From Pseudomonadota bacterium (lineage in GTDB: Bacteria > Pseudomonadota > Alphaproteobacteria > Rhizobiales > Xanthobacteraceae): a stretch of 64,000 bases of DNA. Below, piece by piece: positions 27,995-37,127 of this stretch. The notes under the pieces are model-generated. The model was not told the origin of the DNA and searched no databases. It saw only the letters and a list, made by a program, of their open reading frames with translations. Where the stretch lies: positions 1 to 64,000 of the forward strand of contig JAFEFL010000014.1 of the NCBI GenBank assembly GCA_018240595.1, given 5' to 3'. The translations under genes were made by a program, and so were the position numbers. How positions within the stretch are numbered: position 1 is the stretch's first letter; each line of letters starts with the position of its first letter.

Positions 27995-28194
27995 GCCCCT
28001 TCTCCCTCCAGCGGTATGTGGTCAGCGCTTACGACTATGGCCTCTGGCAGATCGTGGTCGAAGCGTCGAGCGAGCCCGACGCCATCAACAAAGCGCAGCG
28101 CATTTACGCGTTCAACACCTTTGACGAGTTCAGCCCTATCGACAGCGATGTCCGCTGGAGCGCAACGCAACTGGTCGGGGAGGTCAGCCGATGA
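27991..28194 (+). CDS. Small hypothetical protein coupled to its upstream neighbour
   Basis: A 67-residue protein beginning MSPFSLQRYVVSAYDYGLWQ, whose ATG overlaps the previous stop codon (ATGA), so it is translated in tandem with it. It looks like a single alpha/beta domain with an acidic C-terminal half. No homology is recognised. It converges on the TPR gene downstream. Confidence 0.65.
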   Translation: MSPFSLQRYVVSAYDYGLWQIVVEASSEPDAINKAQRIYAFNTFDEFSPIDSDVRWSATQLVGEVSR

Positions 28195-28267
28195 CTCCCC
28201 TTCTCTTCCCATCGGGGGACTAGGTCGCGTCGCTTGCATGTCCGAGGCGGCCCGGCCGCCCGGACAT

Positions 28268-29554
28268 CTAGCGTCCGATGGTTCGGACAATATTCCCGAA
28301 CATATCGATGACCTGCTTTTGGGTCTGGCGATTGGCCATCTCGCGCGCCGCGCCTTGGTGGCCGAGTTCTGCGGCACGTTGCAGCAACTGCATCGGCTCT
28401 TGCGGGAAGCGGGCAGGCGTCTGCCCGCTTTCAATAAGGCCGGCGAGGTCCACCATGGAGTCCGCATCGCCGTTCTCTGCGCCGCGTCGCAATAGGCCGA
28501 TGCCGATATCCGGCTGTCCGCGCTGCATGTAGAGCTGCGCGAGGTTGTTGAATGCGGCCGGGTACATCTGATTTGCCAGCTGCTGGAGATACGGTAGCGC
28601 CTGGTCCTGCCTGCCGGCGGCCTGAAGCGCGCGGGCGTATTGGTATCGGAGGCGGTTGTCGGTCGGGGCGGCTGTGAGCGCGCGCGCGCAGACCTCGACC
28701 GCCGCCGCCACGTTCTGGCGAAGGGCCGGATAGGGTGTGCCAGCTACCCCGGCGCGGCGGTTAGCGTCAGTGGGGTTTGCGGCGAGGCGGTCGCAGGTCT
28801 CGACATCGAGGTTCTGCAAAGCGGGAGGGAGGGGTTGCGCCTCCGGCGCCGCCGGCTGGGCTGGAACCGGCGATGATGCGGGCGGTGAGATGGCGGCGCG
28901 CGAAGCGTTCAGCGCGCTCTCGCGCGCTTCGACGCTGCGTTGCCGCGCGTCGAGTTCGGCGCTTTTGGCGTCGAGGCGCTTCCCGCGTTCGTTAAGTTCA
29001 CGCAGGAACGCGGTCGTGCGTTGCAGCTCTTCGTTTGCTTGCTTACGCGCGTCGGCAGCTTCGGCGCTTCGGATGTCCGCTCGCTTTATCGCCGCAACGG
29101 CGCTCTGCTCGCGTTCCAACATGGATTGATAAAGCTGATGAAGCGTGTAGCCGAAGGCAAGTAGGCCCACAGAGAGCAAAGCGGGTAGTATCCAAGCATG
29201 TGAGCCCTTCTGGCCAGCGGGTGCCTCGTTTTCTGCGGTCTCACTCTGGCCGGCCTTTTCGACCGACTTGCGCGGAGCAACGTCATCAGCCGCTGAAGCT
29301 CGGGAACTCACCTTCTCAGTCGCTGCAACCTTTGGTGGCGGGGTAGGCTGCGGTTCAGGGCTTTTGGGCGGCTCCAAAAGAGGCATGGCAGCTTTCCTGA
29401 GCACCTCCTGACGCCGCCGGATGTCTCTGAGAGCGTTCTCACGTCGGACGCTCGCTTCATACATTTCTCGATCGGAGCTAGCATTGTTAAATTCAAAAGT
29501 GGCCACGGCCACTACATCGCGAAGTCGCGATATTTCCTCATCTTCTTCGCTCAT
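28268..29554 (-). CDS. Membrane-anchored coiled-coil/TPR (Sel1-like) protein
   Basis: A 428-residue protein with an acidic helical N-terminus, a proline-rich stretch and one membrane helix near residues 121-140 (ILPALLSVGLLAFGYTLHQL). A long coiled coil follows at about 145-225, then a Pro/Ala linker and TPR or Sel1-type repeats at about 290-420 (NRLRYQYARALQAAGRQDQALPYL, AAELGHQGAAREMANR). The layout suggests a membrane scaffold. It lies directly downstream of the first coupling-protein operon, so a role in DNA mobilization is possible; cargo function is equally possible. Confidence 0.7.
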   Translation of the reverse strand: MSEEDEEISRLRDVVAVATFEFNNASSDREMYEASVRRENALRDIRRRQEVLRKAAMPLLEPPKSPEPQPTPPPKVAATEKVSSRASAADDVAPRKSVEKAGQSETAENEAPAGQKGSHAWILPALLSVGLLAFGYTLHQLYQSMLEREQSAVAAIKRADIRSAEAADARKQANEELQRTTAFLRELNERGKRLDAKSAELDARQRSVEARESALNASRAAISPPASSPVPAQPAAPEAQPLPPALQNLDVETCDRLAANPTDANRRAGVAGTPYPALRQNVAAAVEVCARALTAAPTDNRLRYQYARALQAAGRQDQALPYLQQLANQMYPAAFNNLAQLYMQRGQPDIGIGLLRRGAENGDADSMVDLAGLIESGQTPARFPQEPMQLLQRAAELGHQGAAREMANRQTQKQVIDMFGNIVRTIGR

Positions 29555-29596
29555 GCGGCCCCCGAGTCTACATAAGAACGGCTAAATGCGTCTCGC

Positions 29597-31372
29597 TCAC
29601 TTGGTATGAAAGTGATATTTTTTACGCAGGATCATCGGCTTCTCGTTCGCGGCCAGCGCGAAGATGCTCTCGCGATACTTCGGTCCCATGATTTCGCTGG
29701 GTTCGAGAGCCGGTCCTTTTGATCCGTCAAAAACGTTTTTCTTCTTGCCGAATGCCTTGGAAAGGCGATCCGCTGTCGAGGCCGACGGGTTCATGTACAT
29801 GCGCACATCGCAACTTTCCATCATGCCTTCGCCGACGCCTGGATAGGCGTGGATCAGCTGATCCGCATACTGTGCGATCATCCAAAGTTTGATGCCGTAG
29901 GACCTTCCGACCTCAAGTGCCTGCCGTACGGGCTCCATGTAGCCAAGGCGGGGGAGTTCATCGAGCAAGAAAAGTATAGGCGCCTGGGGCTTAGACGCAG
30001 AGGCCATGAGGAGCCGCACGTGCTGGGCGACGATAATCCGAAGGATTGGCGCATATGTTTCAACCGCATTAGGCGGAACGCATAAATAAAGGGTTGGATA
30101 TGGCGTCGAACGGAAGTCGGATGGTTGCCAATCAACGCGGGAAGTAACCCGTTCGAGCTTTGGGCCCTCCCAAATCTGCATATGCTGTGAAGCTCCAGAC
30201 AGCACACCTTCGAACTGCTTGGCAGAGACCTTAGCCATCTGCGAAAAGCGCGCGGCGACACGGCGCATAGCGCTTGGGAAATTATTATCTTTCTCGGCAA
30301 CAAAAGCGAGCATATCGCTAAGGCCGATAGTTCCCAGGAAATCGAGAACGGACGACATCTGTCGCTCCCCCCGGGCATGGGTTTGCACGACGAAAGCTAT
30401 AATAAGCGTGAGAAGATCCTTGCCCTGGTTTTCCCAGGTGGGATCCATGGAATTGCGTGAAATCACCAGCAAATCGGACAGGAATCGCGCGCTCTCCCAG
30501 AGCTCGTCCGGCTCATCACTAACAAAAGCGAGCGGGTTGTAGCTTGCGCTTTGGTCCGGTCGAGTTGGATCAAATACGATGACCTGGCCGACGTGGCGCC
30601 GGCGCCAATCTGCGGTGTGATCGTAGCACTCGCCCTTGATATCGAGGACGATTGCGGGGCCTTCATATCGAGCCAGCGTGGGAAGAACGTGGCATTGCGT
30701 CTTGCCCTTTCCCGGTGGAGCGATCGTCAGGAGTGACGCTTCGCCCACGTAGAAAAGCTCACGGTTCGTGGTGGGATCAATGCCCAAGGGAAGACCGTAG
30801 GGACCAGGCGTCTCCGAAAATAGCTGGCTTCCCGCCGATATTTCAGCCTGGTCTGGGTCCACATACTGATTGATCCAATTCCGCAATGGTTCGGGACTGT
30901 CAGGGCTCCTATTCGTACGAATGAAATTGCTAATGGCCTCCGCATAGTCTTGTAGCGGTTTAGGGACGAAGTTCTTGTCACCATTCTTGATCAACTGGTG
31001 GACGGCAACATAGTCGTTAATGTCATCCGCAAGGGCATTTCCTTCCAATGTGGCTTTTCCGCCAGCGTACACGACTGATGCCAAAAGCTCTTCACACTGG
31101 GTCCGCTCGATCCTGCCAAATCCGGCTAGCATGAACAGAAGCTTGGTGACGAACGACTCGTAGTCTGAAAAGTCGTGAGCTGCGCGTGAAAAAACGAAGA
31201 ACCCCTGAGAGTGCTTACGCCAAGCTGCGCGAACCATATTGGTGGGGTCCGAGAATTGCCCTTCCGCCGTGGCGATAATCTTCTCGGCTCGTGAGGGCGG
31301 CGGAGACCACCGCGTACCCATGGCCGCGAGTCGCGCGGCCAGCTTCACGGACGGTGGCGTGCTAATATCCAT
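29597..31372 (-). CDS. VirD4/TraG-family coupling protein (copy 1)
   Basis: A 591-residue AAA+-like ATPase of the type IV coupling protein family. Walker A is APPGKGKTQ and Walker B is ILFLLDELPRLGYM; DIKGECYD and FDPTRPDQSASYNPL are also typical. It has no N-terminal membrane helices, unlike classical VirD4, so it may work as a soluble or peripheral motor. Its ATG overlaps the stop of a 51-residue ORF, which itself overlaps a 213-residue gene, so all three form one operon. It would bring the relaxase-bound DNA to a helper secretion channel. Confidence 0.87.
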   Translation of the reverse strand: MDISTPPSVKLAARLAAMGTRWSPPPSRAEKIIATAEGQFSDPTNMVRAAWRKHSQGFFVFSRAAHDFSDYESFVTKLLFMLAGFGRIERTQCEELLASVVYAGGKATLEGNALADDINDYVAVHQLIKNGDKNFVPKPLQDYAEAISNFIRTNRSPDSPEPLRNWINQYVDPDQAEISAGSQLFSETPGPYGLPLGIDPTTNRELFYVGEASLLTIAPPGKGKTQCHVLPTLARYEGPAIVLDIKGECYDHTADWRRRHVGQVIVFDPTRPDQSASYNPLAFVSDEPDELWESARFLSDLLVISRNSMDPTWENQGKDLLTLIIAFVVQTHARGERQMSSVLDFLGTIGLSDMLAFVAEKDNNFPSAMRRVAARFSQMAKVSAKQFEGVLSGASQHMQIWEGPKLERVTSRVDWQPSDFRSTPYPTLYLCVPPNAVETYAPILRIIVAQHVRLLMASASKPQAPILFLLDELPRLGYMEPVRQALEVGRSYGIKLWMIAQYADQLIHAYPGVGEGMMESCDVRMYMNPSASTADRLSKAFGKKKNVFDGSKGPALEPSEIMGPKYRESIFALAANEKPMILRKKYHFHTK

Positions 31373-31527
31373 CAGTAGTTTGGGAATCGATCTTGCACGA
31401 TTTCCTCAATTACAAGTTTGCCGTCGTGAATAAACCGGATCAGCTGCTCTCCATCGATCGTGAAATCCAGGTTCTCGCTTTGGTATTTGACCATATGAAC
31501 GGCGCCAGTGCCGCCATGCCAAGACAT
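31372..31527 (-). CDS. 51-residue protein overlapping both neighbours
   Basis: A 51-codon ORF encodes a protein starting MSWHGGTGAVHMVKYQ and ending EEIVQDRFPNY. Its ATG shares one base with the TAA stop of the upstream gene (TAATG), and its TGA shares one base with the coupling-protein ATG (TGATG). Two one-base overlaps strongly suggest a genuine translated gene with termination-reinitiation. The sequence has beta-rich and acidic character and no recognised domain. It may be a partner of the coupling protein. Confidence 0.65.
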   Translation of the reverse strand: MSWHGGTGAVHMVKYQSENLDFTIDGEQLIRFIHDGKLVIEEIVQDRFPNY

Positions 31528-32168
31528 TACCCGTCCGAAGTATGAGCCGGCGCGAACTGGCGCACCCCCTTTACGGCCATATCGAAGATTTCGGCGTCGC
31601 TCGGAAGGCTGATGACCGTCTCGTATGGAAACTCGGGTTGGACGCTGATTGTCTCTTCGACAGCGGTGCAGCGCGGCACTCCGCCCGAAAGCCCGAACTC
31701 TAGGTCGAATGAAACGCCCATGTTGGAACGATACCGGCCGTCTGGGAGCAAGAACCCACCCGGGTTGTGAAATTGGTCCAAAATGAGCCGCATGAATTCG
31801 GGAAATAGCTCAATTTCGCGACCTTCGAAAAATTCGACGATAATTTCGTATCTTCCATCGCGCTGGCAGATACCAAAACATGTCTCCGGGGCCTCGCCAA
31901 TTGTGCGCCAAGTGACGAGCCACAGTTTGAGATCGAGAGCAATCTGTACTTGAGTGAGAGACTTCCAAGACTCGATCTTGCCGTCCGGCATTAAGAAGCG
32001 CGCGCGTTCAGAGTCTGGGTCTACGAAGATTGCGGTGTCGGTGGGCACGTCCACATGGCTGAGGCTTACGCTGCCCTCCATCTCGGCTATTCGTACGAGC
32101 GAGTTCCGAGGCTCTAGCCATGGCAGATGAATCCTGGTTGGGCGGTCAGCCACGAACTGTTGGCGCAT
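31527..32168 (-). CDS. Hypothetical protein heading the coupling-protein operon
   Basis: A 213-residue acidic soluble protein, probably beta-rich (SHVDVPTDTAIFVDPDSERARF, LLPDGRYRSNMGVSFDLEFGL), with no recognised family. The stop overlaps the start of the 51-residue gene (TAATG). It is divergent from relaxase 1 and the oriT, so the 265-bp gap between them probably carries promoters for both. A relaxosome or coupling accessory role is a guess from position only. Confidence 0.6.
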   Translation of the reverse strand: MRQQFVADRPTRIHLPWLEPRNSLVRIAEMEGSVSLSHVDVPTDTAIFVDPDSERARFLMPDGKIESWKSLTQVQIALDLKLWLVTWRTIGEAPETCFGICQRDGRYEIIVEFFEGREIELFPEFMRLILDQFHNPGGFLLPDGRYRSNMGVSFDLEFGLSGGVPRCTAVEETISVQPEFPYETVISLPSDAEIFDMAVKGVRQFAPAHTSDG

Positions 32169-32433
32169 CAGACAAGCCCTGTGCGAGGAGAAGTGCTACC
32201 GAATTCCAACCGCCGGTGGCTTCACAGTCAAGCTTGTTAGTTCGCCAGGCCGTACGACCCGCGTGCTGTCACAAAGGATGGGGGCACGGCACCAGCGGCG
32301 GCGGTAGGCGGTGCGAGCTGGCTGGGCTGGAGAGCCGCCTCTTGCGGTCCGGCTGGGTTGGGCGCTAAGCTTGGCAGGTCGATAGTGCGCACTTATGGGT
32401 TTGCAAGCAAACCCCACGCACCGGAGGCGCTTG
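32169..32433. promoter_or_regulatory. Divergent control region holding oriT 1
   Basis: The gap between the divergent coupling-protein operon and relaxase 1. Its right end holds the oriT-like structure at 32,388-32,414 and the GGAGG ribosome site (32,423-32,427) of the relaxase. The rest shows no gene. Confidence 0.5.
32388..32414 (-). other. oriT: Candidate origin of transfer 1 (RSF1010-like nic)
   Basis: On the minus strand an inverted repeat GGGTTTGC-TT-GCAAACCC (32,414-32,397) is followed after one base by TAAGTGCG (32,395-32,388). MOBQ plasmids such as RSF1010 have the same layout: an inverted repeat, then TAAGTGCG, with the nick after the final G. The site lies 39 bp upstream of the relaxase 1 start codon, the usual position. 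Confidence 0.72.
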
Positions 32434-33381
32434 GTGGCGATCTACAGCCTACAGCACCGGCCAATCGGAAAGTCGACTCAGGAGCACGCGTACACCGCGA
32501 GCGCCCATATCCGTTACATCACGCGCCGCCGAGCCCTGAGCCGCCTTGAGGGCGCGCGCATGCCCGTGGACCAGGCTGGAGCCATGAGTTTCTTTCGGAA
32601 AGCGGAGGATTCTAGCCGCAAGAACGCTCGGGTGGCCGACAAGATCATGCTGGCATTGCCCAAAGAGCTGACCGCTAAGCAGCGCCACGAGTTGGTGCGC
32701 GCGTTCGCCGAGGAGGTCTCAAAAGGGAAGGCGCCGTGGTTGGCTGCTTATCATGAGAAGGGCAAGGACAAACGCAATCCACACTGCCATCTTGTGTTTC
32801 ACGACCGTGATCCAAAGACCGCCAAGCGCGTCATTGGGATGAGCGAAAAAGGCTCGACTGAGCGGTTGCGCGAGGCATGGGAGAGGCATGCCAATCTGGC
32901 CCTGGAACGAGCCGGGCATGAAGCCCGCATCGATCGTCGGACGCTTGCGGCGCAGGGCATAGAGCGTGAACCGACCATTCACGAGGGGCCGCGCAGCCGA
33001 GAAATGGATAGACGAGGCGCTCGTCCGAAGTCGCGCTCTAGGAGTTATCGTAACGGCCGAGGGGCTCGCCGGCGGGAGCGCCGTGTTGACTACGGAAAGA
33101 TCGATCGTGGGCTTTCACGGCCCGAGTACAATCGCTCGATTAGGGCTCAGCAGGCCGAAACAGAGCAAGAGCTCTGGGCGGCGGTCGACGCCGACCGGCG
33201 AAATCGTGAGTTGGCGACACTGCGGGCGATACATAAGCCTGAACTTGAGGTGCCGGAGCTTGAGACGCAAAGACGGTTTAGAGCCTTTGTGGCCAAGCGC
33301 GAAGCGGAGCGGAAGCTTGCTGCCGCCCGAGCGCAGACCCACAACGGAGCCTATGAATGGGAGCCCGAGCCTGACCGCTGA
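32434..33381 (+). CDS. MobA/MobL-type relaxase 1 (MOBQ)
   Basis: A 315-residue relaxase of the MobA/MobL family, which nicks oriT and stays bound to the 5' end. The N-terminus VAIYSLQHRPIGKST carries the candidate catalytic Tyr, and the metal-binding histidine motif reads NPHCHLVFHDRD. A basic, charged C-terminal region follows. GTG 32,434 is preferred over ATG 32,395: it has GGAGG 6 bp upstream and gives the family N-terminus, and the ATG lies inside the oriT. It is shorter than plasmid relaxases with primase or helicase tails, so it is a minimal mobilization enzyme. Confidence 0.82.
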   Translation: MAIYSLQHRPIGKSTQEHAYTASAHIRYITRRRALSRLEGARMPVDQAGAMSFFRKAEDSSRKNARVADKIMLALPKELTAKQRHELVRAFAEEVSKGKAPWLAAYHEKGKDKRNPHCHLVFHDRDPKTAKRVIGMSEKGSTERLREAWERHANLALERAGHEARIDRRTLAAQGIEREPTIHEGPRSREMDRRGARPKSRSRSYRNGRGARRRERRVDYGKIDRGLSRPEYNRSIRAQQAETEQELWAAVDADRRNRELATLRAIHKPELEVPELETQRRFRAFVAKREAERKLAAARAQTHNGAYEWEPEPDR

Positions 33382-33442
33382 TATTAAAGTTCAATAGGTT
33401 AGCAGGCTTGTCGAAAAGCCTCTAGCGCCCCATAATTTTTGC

Positions 33443-33748
33443 ATGGGATTTAACGATCAGGCCGAGAAGGCGTTCAATGACCTTGCAGAAGATGCGAGAT
33501 ACAAGGTTCTAGCGATCAAAGAGTTAGACGCAAATCGCGCAGAAATTGTGAAGCTTACCGCAGAGATCGCGGAGTTTGAAGAATTCTTACGCGTCGTGCC
33601 GGACCCTGAGACAGACCACCTTTTCGTGGAGCATGCTGAAGTTAAGCGAAAGCTAGTGATCCTCCTCACAGATCGAAACAGGGAGTTAGAGCGCTGCATT
33701 TCCGTATTTGACGCCTTTGCAAGGATATCGCAGCCGCTTCTAAACTAG
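33443..33748 (+). CDS. Small coiled-coil hypothetical protein downstream of relaxase 1
   Basis: A 101-residue, mostly helical and charged protein (ANRAEIVKLTAEIAEFEEFL is a clear coiled-coil stretch). No family is recognised. It lies 61 bp after relaxase 1 and 2 bp before the next helical gene, so the three genes probably form one operon. A relaxosome accessory role is possible. Confidence 0.6.
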   Translation: MGFNDQAEKAFNDLAEDARYKVLAIKELDANRAEIVKLTAEIAEFEEFLRVVPDPETDHLFVEHAEVKRKLVILLTDRNRELERCISVFDAFARISQPLLN

Positions 33749-33750
33749 GC

Positions 33751-34305
33751 ATGAAAGATAAACGTGATGGCTCACAGAAGTGGGCCTTTTCTATCAAGCC
33801 GGATGCAACTGATCTGCTGAAGATTGAGGAAAAAATAGCGGTCTTCGAAAAGGAGCTTAAAGAAGTCGAGGATTCGACGTCTTTGATTCCCTTTCAGAAG
33901 AAATCCAGGATTCGAGACTTGAAGGGCAAGATTGCTGATCTTGAGTGGAGGCGCGTCGAGGCACGTGAACATGTTCAAGCAAGTCTTTATCAGACGCAGG
34001 TATATGAGGCCACCGTTGAACGCCTGCGCCTCGATAATGATACCAAAAAGTCGGTGACTGACCCACTAGCCGCGAAAAGACGCCTTGAAATGGAATCAAA
34101 GAAAGAAGCGGAAAGCCGTGCCCTTGAAGCGAAAGCCATTGTCGAGAGGGGGCCGCCTGAAACGCTGGGGTCCGCGCCTGAGCCTACACCGGAACAACGG
34201 CGCACAGCTTTCGAAGCGTTTGTTCGCAAACGTAAGCTGACGGAAGTTGAGCGTCAGGTTGCGCAAGCTAAGCTGCTAGAGCAAGAGAACGAGACGGAGC
34301 CATAG
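33751..34305 (+). CDS. Coiled-coil hypothetical protein of the relaxase 1 operon
   Basis: A 184-residue, highly charged helical protein. Two coiled-coil segments are seen near residues 23-75 (KIEEKIAVFEKELKEVED) and 105-135 (KRRLEMESKKEAESRALEAK), then a short acidic tail. No conserved enzymatic motif is visible. The gene follows its neighbour by only 2 bp and ends just before oriT 2, so it closes mobilization module 1. Confidence 0.6.
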   Translation: MKDKRDGSQKWAFSIKPDATDLLKIEEKIAVFEKELKEVEDSTSLIPFQKKSRIRDLKGKIADLEWRRVEAREHVQASLYQTQVYEATVERLRLDNDTKKSVTDPLAAKRRLEMESKKEAESRALEAKAIVERGPPETLGSAPEPTPEQRRTAFEAFVRKRKLTEVERQVAQAKLLEQENETEP

Positions 34306-34372
34306 ACCGGCTATTCGCGCGCAGTGAGTTTGCAACAGCCCCCTCTTGCTAGGTAAGACGAAGGGAGAATGG

Positions 34373-34398
34373 CGCACTTATACATTGCTTCGCAACAT
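34373..34398 (-). other. oriT: Candidate origin of transfer 2
   Basis: On the minus strand a short hairpin TTGC-GAA-GCAA (34,395-34,385) is followed after four bases by TAAGTGCG (34,380-34,373) and then CC. The nic consensus of RSF1010-type origins is TAAGTGCGCC, which this copy matches more closely than oriT 1 does. It lies 78 bp upstream of relaxase 2, in the same orientation as oriT 1 has to relaxase 1. Confidence 0.65.
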
Positions 34399-34457
34399 AG
34401 GTGCGCGGCGGACACAGTTGGTCCGCCGTAAGAAGGGCAATCAACGAAAAACAGAGC

Positions 34458-35519
34458 GTGGCCTCGTATCATCTTTCCGCCCAGCCAGTGAAACGGTCGG
34501 AGGGCCGGTCGGTGATTGCGATGGCGGCGTATCGTGCGGGGGCGAGGCTGGCTGACGAGCGTCGTGGCATCGTGGCCGACTACTCTCGCCGACGCGGTGT
34601 AGCGCACGCGGAGATACTGGTCCCTGACGGGGCGGCGGATTGGCTGCGTGACCGGGGAAAGCTCTGGAATTGCGTCGAGCGATTGGAGGGTCGGCGGGAC
34701 GCGCAGCTGGCCCGTGAGATCAACATTGCGCTGCCGCATGAGCTTGATGATGGGCAACGTCTGGCATTGGTCAGGGCGTTTGTCCGAGAGCAGTTTGTGG
34801 CTTTGGGCATGGTTGCCGATGTGGCGATCCATCGGCCTGTCGCGGATAAGGGCGAGGACCAGCGCAACCACCATGCCCACATCTTGCTGACGCTGCGGCG
34901 GGCGACGGCTCAGGGACTGCATGCCGTTAAAACACGGGAGTGGAATAGCCGCGACATGCTCAAGGCCTGGCGTGCGGCGTGGGCTGCGTACCAGAACGAA
35001 ACCCTGCGTCGGTCCGGTCACCGATCGGTGGTTGATCATCGGACCCTCGATGCTCAGCGGTTGGATGCTAGGAATGTGGGTGACCACGCGCGTGCGGCTG
35101 TCCTCCACCGCGAGCCTGAGCTGCACGTTGGGCCTGAGGTGGCGGCGCGGGAGCGAAGAAAGCGTTGCGAACGGCGCAGCCCGATCTTCGAAGATAATCG
35201 CGTGGGGCTCAATGTCCGAAGGCTTGAGCGCAATGTTCTCAGGATGCGACGACAAGCCCTTCGCATGGAAGTCCGGCTTGTGAGCTTGCGTCGCCATCTT
35301 CGGCGTTATGAGGAGTTGGGTTCAGTGCCGAGTCAATCTGCCAGGGAGCGCGCTGCGCACGCGCGGCGGCGGCGGATGCAGGTGCTTTGGTTGATCGATC
35401 AGCTCGACCGGGTGTTCTTTGCGCTGCTTGGGATCCGCGAGGCTCAACTGGTGAGGAAATCGCGATGGAGCAACCGACTGGGGCGCGGGGCTAGGTTGCG
35501 GTTGCAGTTTCTTGAGTAG
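34458..35519 (+). CDS. MobA/MobL-type relaxase 2 (MOBQ, TraA-like N-domain)
   Basis: A 353-residue relaxase with the family opening VASYHLSAQPVKRSEGRS followed by VIAMAAYRAG. The histidine motif is NHHAHILLTLR. GTG 34,458 is chosen because it gives the canonical N-terminus; the frame opens at 34,401. It differs widely from relaxase 1 except in the motifs, so it is a second, independent module and not a recent duplicate. The last 29 bp overlap the 3' end of the convergent, frameshifted coupling-protein gene. The C-terminal 100 residues are very arginine-rich. Confidence 0.82.
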   Translation: MASYHLSAQPVKRSEGRSVIAMAAYRAGARLADERRGIVADYSRRRGVAHAEILVPDGAADWLRDRGKLWNCVERLEGRRDAQLAREINIALPHELDDGQRLALVRAFVREQFVALGMVADVAIHRPVADKGEDQRNHHAHILLTLRRATAQGLHAVKTREWNSRDMLKAWRAAWAAYQNETLRRSGHRSVVDHRTLDAQRLDARNVGDHARAAVLHREPELHVGPEVAARERRKRCERRSPIFEDNRVGLNVRRLERNVLRMRRQALRMEVRLVSLRRHLRRYEELGSVPSQSARERAAHARRRRMQVLWLIDQLDRVFFALLGIREAQLVRKSRWSNRLGRGARLRLQFLE

Positions 35520-37007
35520 ACGGTTCGCCCGAAGGGGGTGCGCCCCATCGGTCGTAGCGGCCCCACCAGTACCAATGCCGCCATGCGCGGTAGTTGACCT
35601 TCCGGCCTAGGACCGGGAAGCGAAGGATATCGCTGCGATAGAGGATTATCGAGGTGTTTCCGGGAAGCCGCATGACCTCCGCCGGTCCAGGAGCCAGCGA
35701 CCGGTTTCCGAGACGCCGCTTGAATGGCTTTCCCGGACCAGTTCAGTGTTTGCTTGCGAGACGGTCTGGCTGCGGGCGGCGGTTGTGGCCTGACCGATGA
35801 TTTCGGACACGAACTTGGCCGCGTCGAGGTCGGCGACGTTGAAGAACACCTTGCATGTCGCGTTGGCGAGAAACGAGTTGGCGCGCTGATAGAGCGCTTT
35901 TAACTGCGCCATGTCCTGGAAGACCAGCAGCGGCGTGCAATAAGCGCGCAGGAATCCGACACCGCGTTCCAGCGGCTCAAGTCGGCCGAGGGCGGCAGCT
36001 TCGTCCAGCAGGAGCAAAACCTTGCGCTTGGGTCGTCTGCCTTCCTTTGAACGGGTCAGCGTATTGATGACGCAGCCGACCAGGACTCTCAGGAAGCCGG
36101 CGTAAACGGCGAGCTTCTCCTCATCGACGATCAGGTACAGCGTGGCGACATTGTCGACGAGGTCGGAGATCCGGAACGACGAGCGGCCGGATATCTCGCC
36201 CGCCGGGCTTCCCGCCGACCAGACGCGTGTTGCCTTCTCGGTGTTGGACAGCACGTTCCGGAATTCCTCGCTTCCCTCCATGGAGAGGAAGCTGGTCGCA
36301 AGTTCAGCCGCGTGGCGGCTGCCGTCGGTGGCGATCGTATGAAGAAGCTCCTTCAGGGAGTCCGGGCCCAGGGTCGAGAGTGTGCGGACGTGAGCAAGTG
36401 TTCTTCGCTCGGGCTCTTGGTGAACCGTATGCAGGATGAGGCAGGTCAGCAGGCCTTCTGCCTTGCTGTCCCAGTGGCTGTCGTGTCGCTCAGGGATCAC
36501 CATGAGCTTCGCCAGAGCCTCCGCATCGTCTTTTTCGTGCCATGTGCCGACCCGGACCATGTTCAGCGGGTTAAAAACGTCTGAGAGGGCCGGGGACGCG
36601 GTATTGAGCACAAAGACCGGGCCTAGCGTGCGGCGGTGCCGTGCCGTGATGGCGAAGTTCTCGCCTTTGATGTCGGTACAAACGATCGAGCCCCGGTAGG
36701 AGAGGAGGTTCGGGATCACGATGCCGACCCCCTTCCCGGCGCCCATCGGGGCGAACACCGCAATCATCCCGTCGCGGTTGAAGCGCAAAAAAGAGCGGCC
36801 CAGACGGCCGACGATGGGTCCGTGTCCTCTTCGCACGCCGGCCAGCGTCATCTCCCAGGACGTCGCGAAACGGGCAGACCCGAGCTGGCCGGAGCGACGT
36901 CGACGCAGCGTTGCACGAATGCCCAGCCAGAGCAGTAGAAGGATGAGGCGCGTCAGCCTCCACAGGACAATCGCTAGCAACCGCAGAAGGCCAAGCACCG
37001 CACCCAT
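35491..37007 (-). pseudogene. VirD4/TraG coupling protein (copy 2) with a frameshift
   Basis: The main frame (35,646-37,007, 453 codons) has two N-terminal membrane helices (LLRLLAIVLWRLTRLILLLLW), Walker A APMGAGKG, DIKGENF and Walker B LLLLDEAAALG, a classic TraG/VirD4 layout. It then leaves the conserved path at SETGRWLLD. The normal C-terminus (VMRLPGNTSIILYRSDILRFP) continues in another frame from about 35,684 down to 35,491. One missing C in a run near 35,684 explains it: GACCGGCGGAGG instead of GACCCGGCGGAGG. This is either a true inactivating mutation or a sequencing error. Without it the protein would be about 505 residues. Confidence 0.8.
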
Positions 37008-37127
37008 ACTTGGAATTTGCCACAGCTCAGTCAGGCGGTATGAGCCCGAGCGGTTGTTACCGGACCGGTCGGCACAGAAACGCGCCGCATCGCAGACAAA
37101 ATGTGCGATGTCGGATGTCGGCTGGAG

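Noticed and set aside
34311..35297. Large minus-strand ORF opposite relaxase 2
   Set aside because: Its composition is a shadow of the relaxase frame, which has clear motifs and the correct start.
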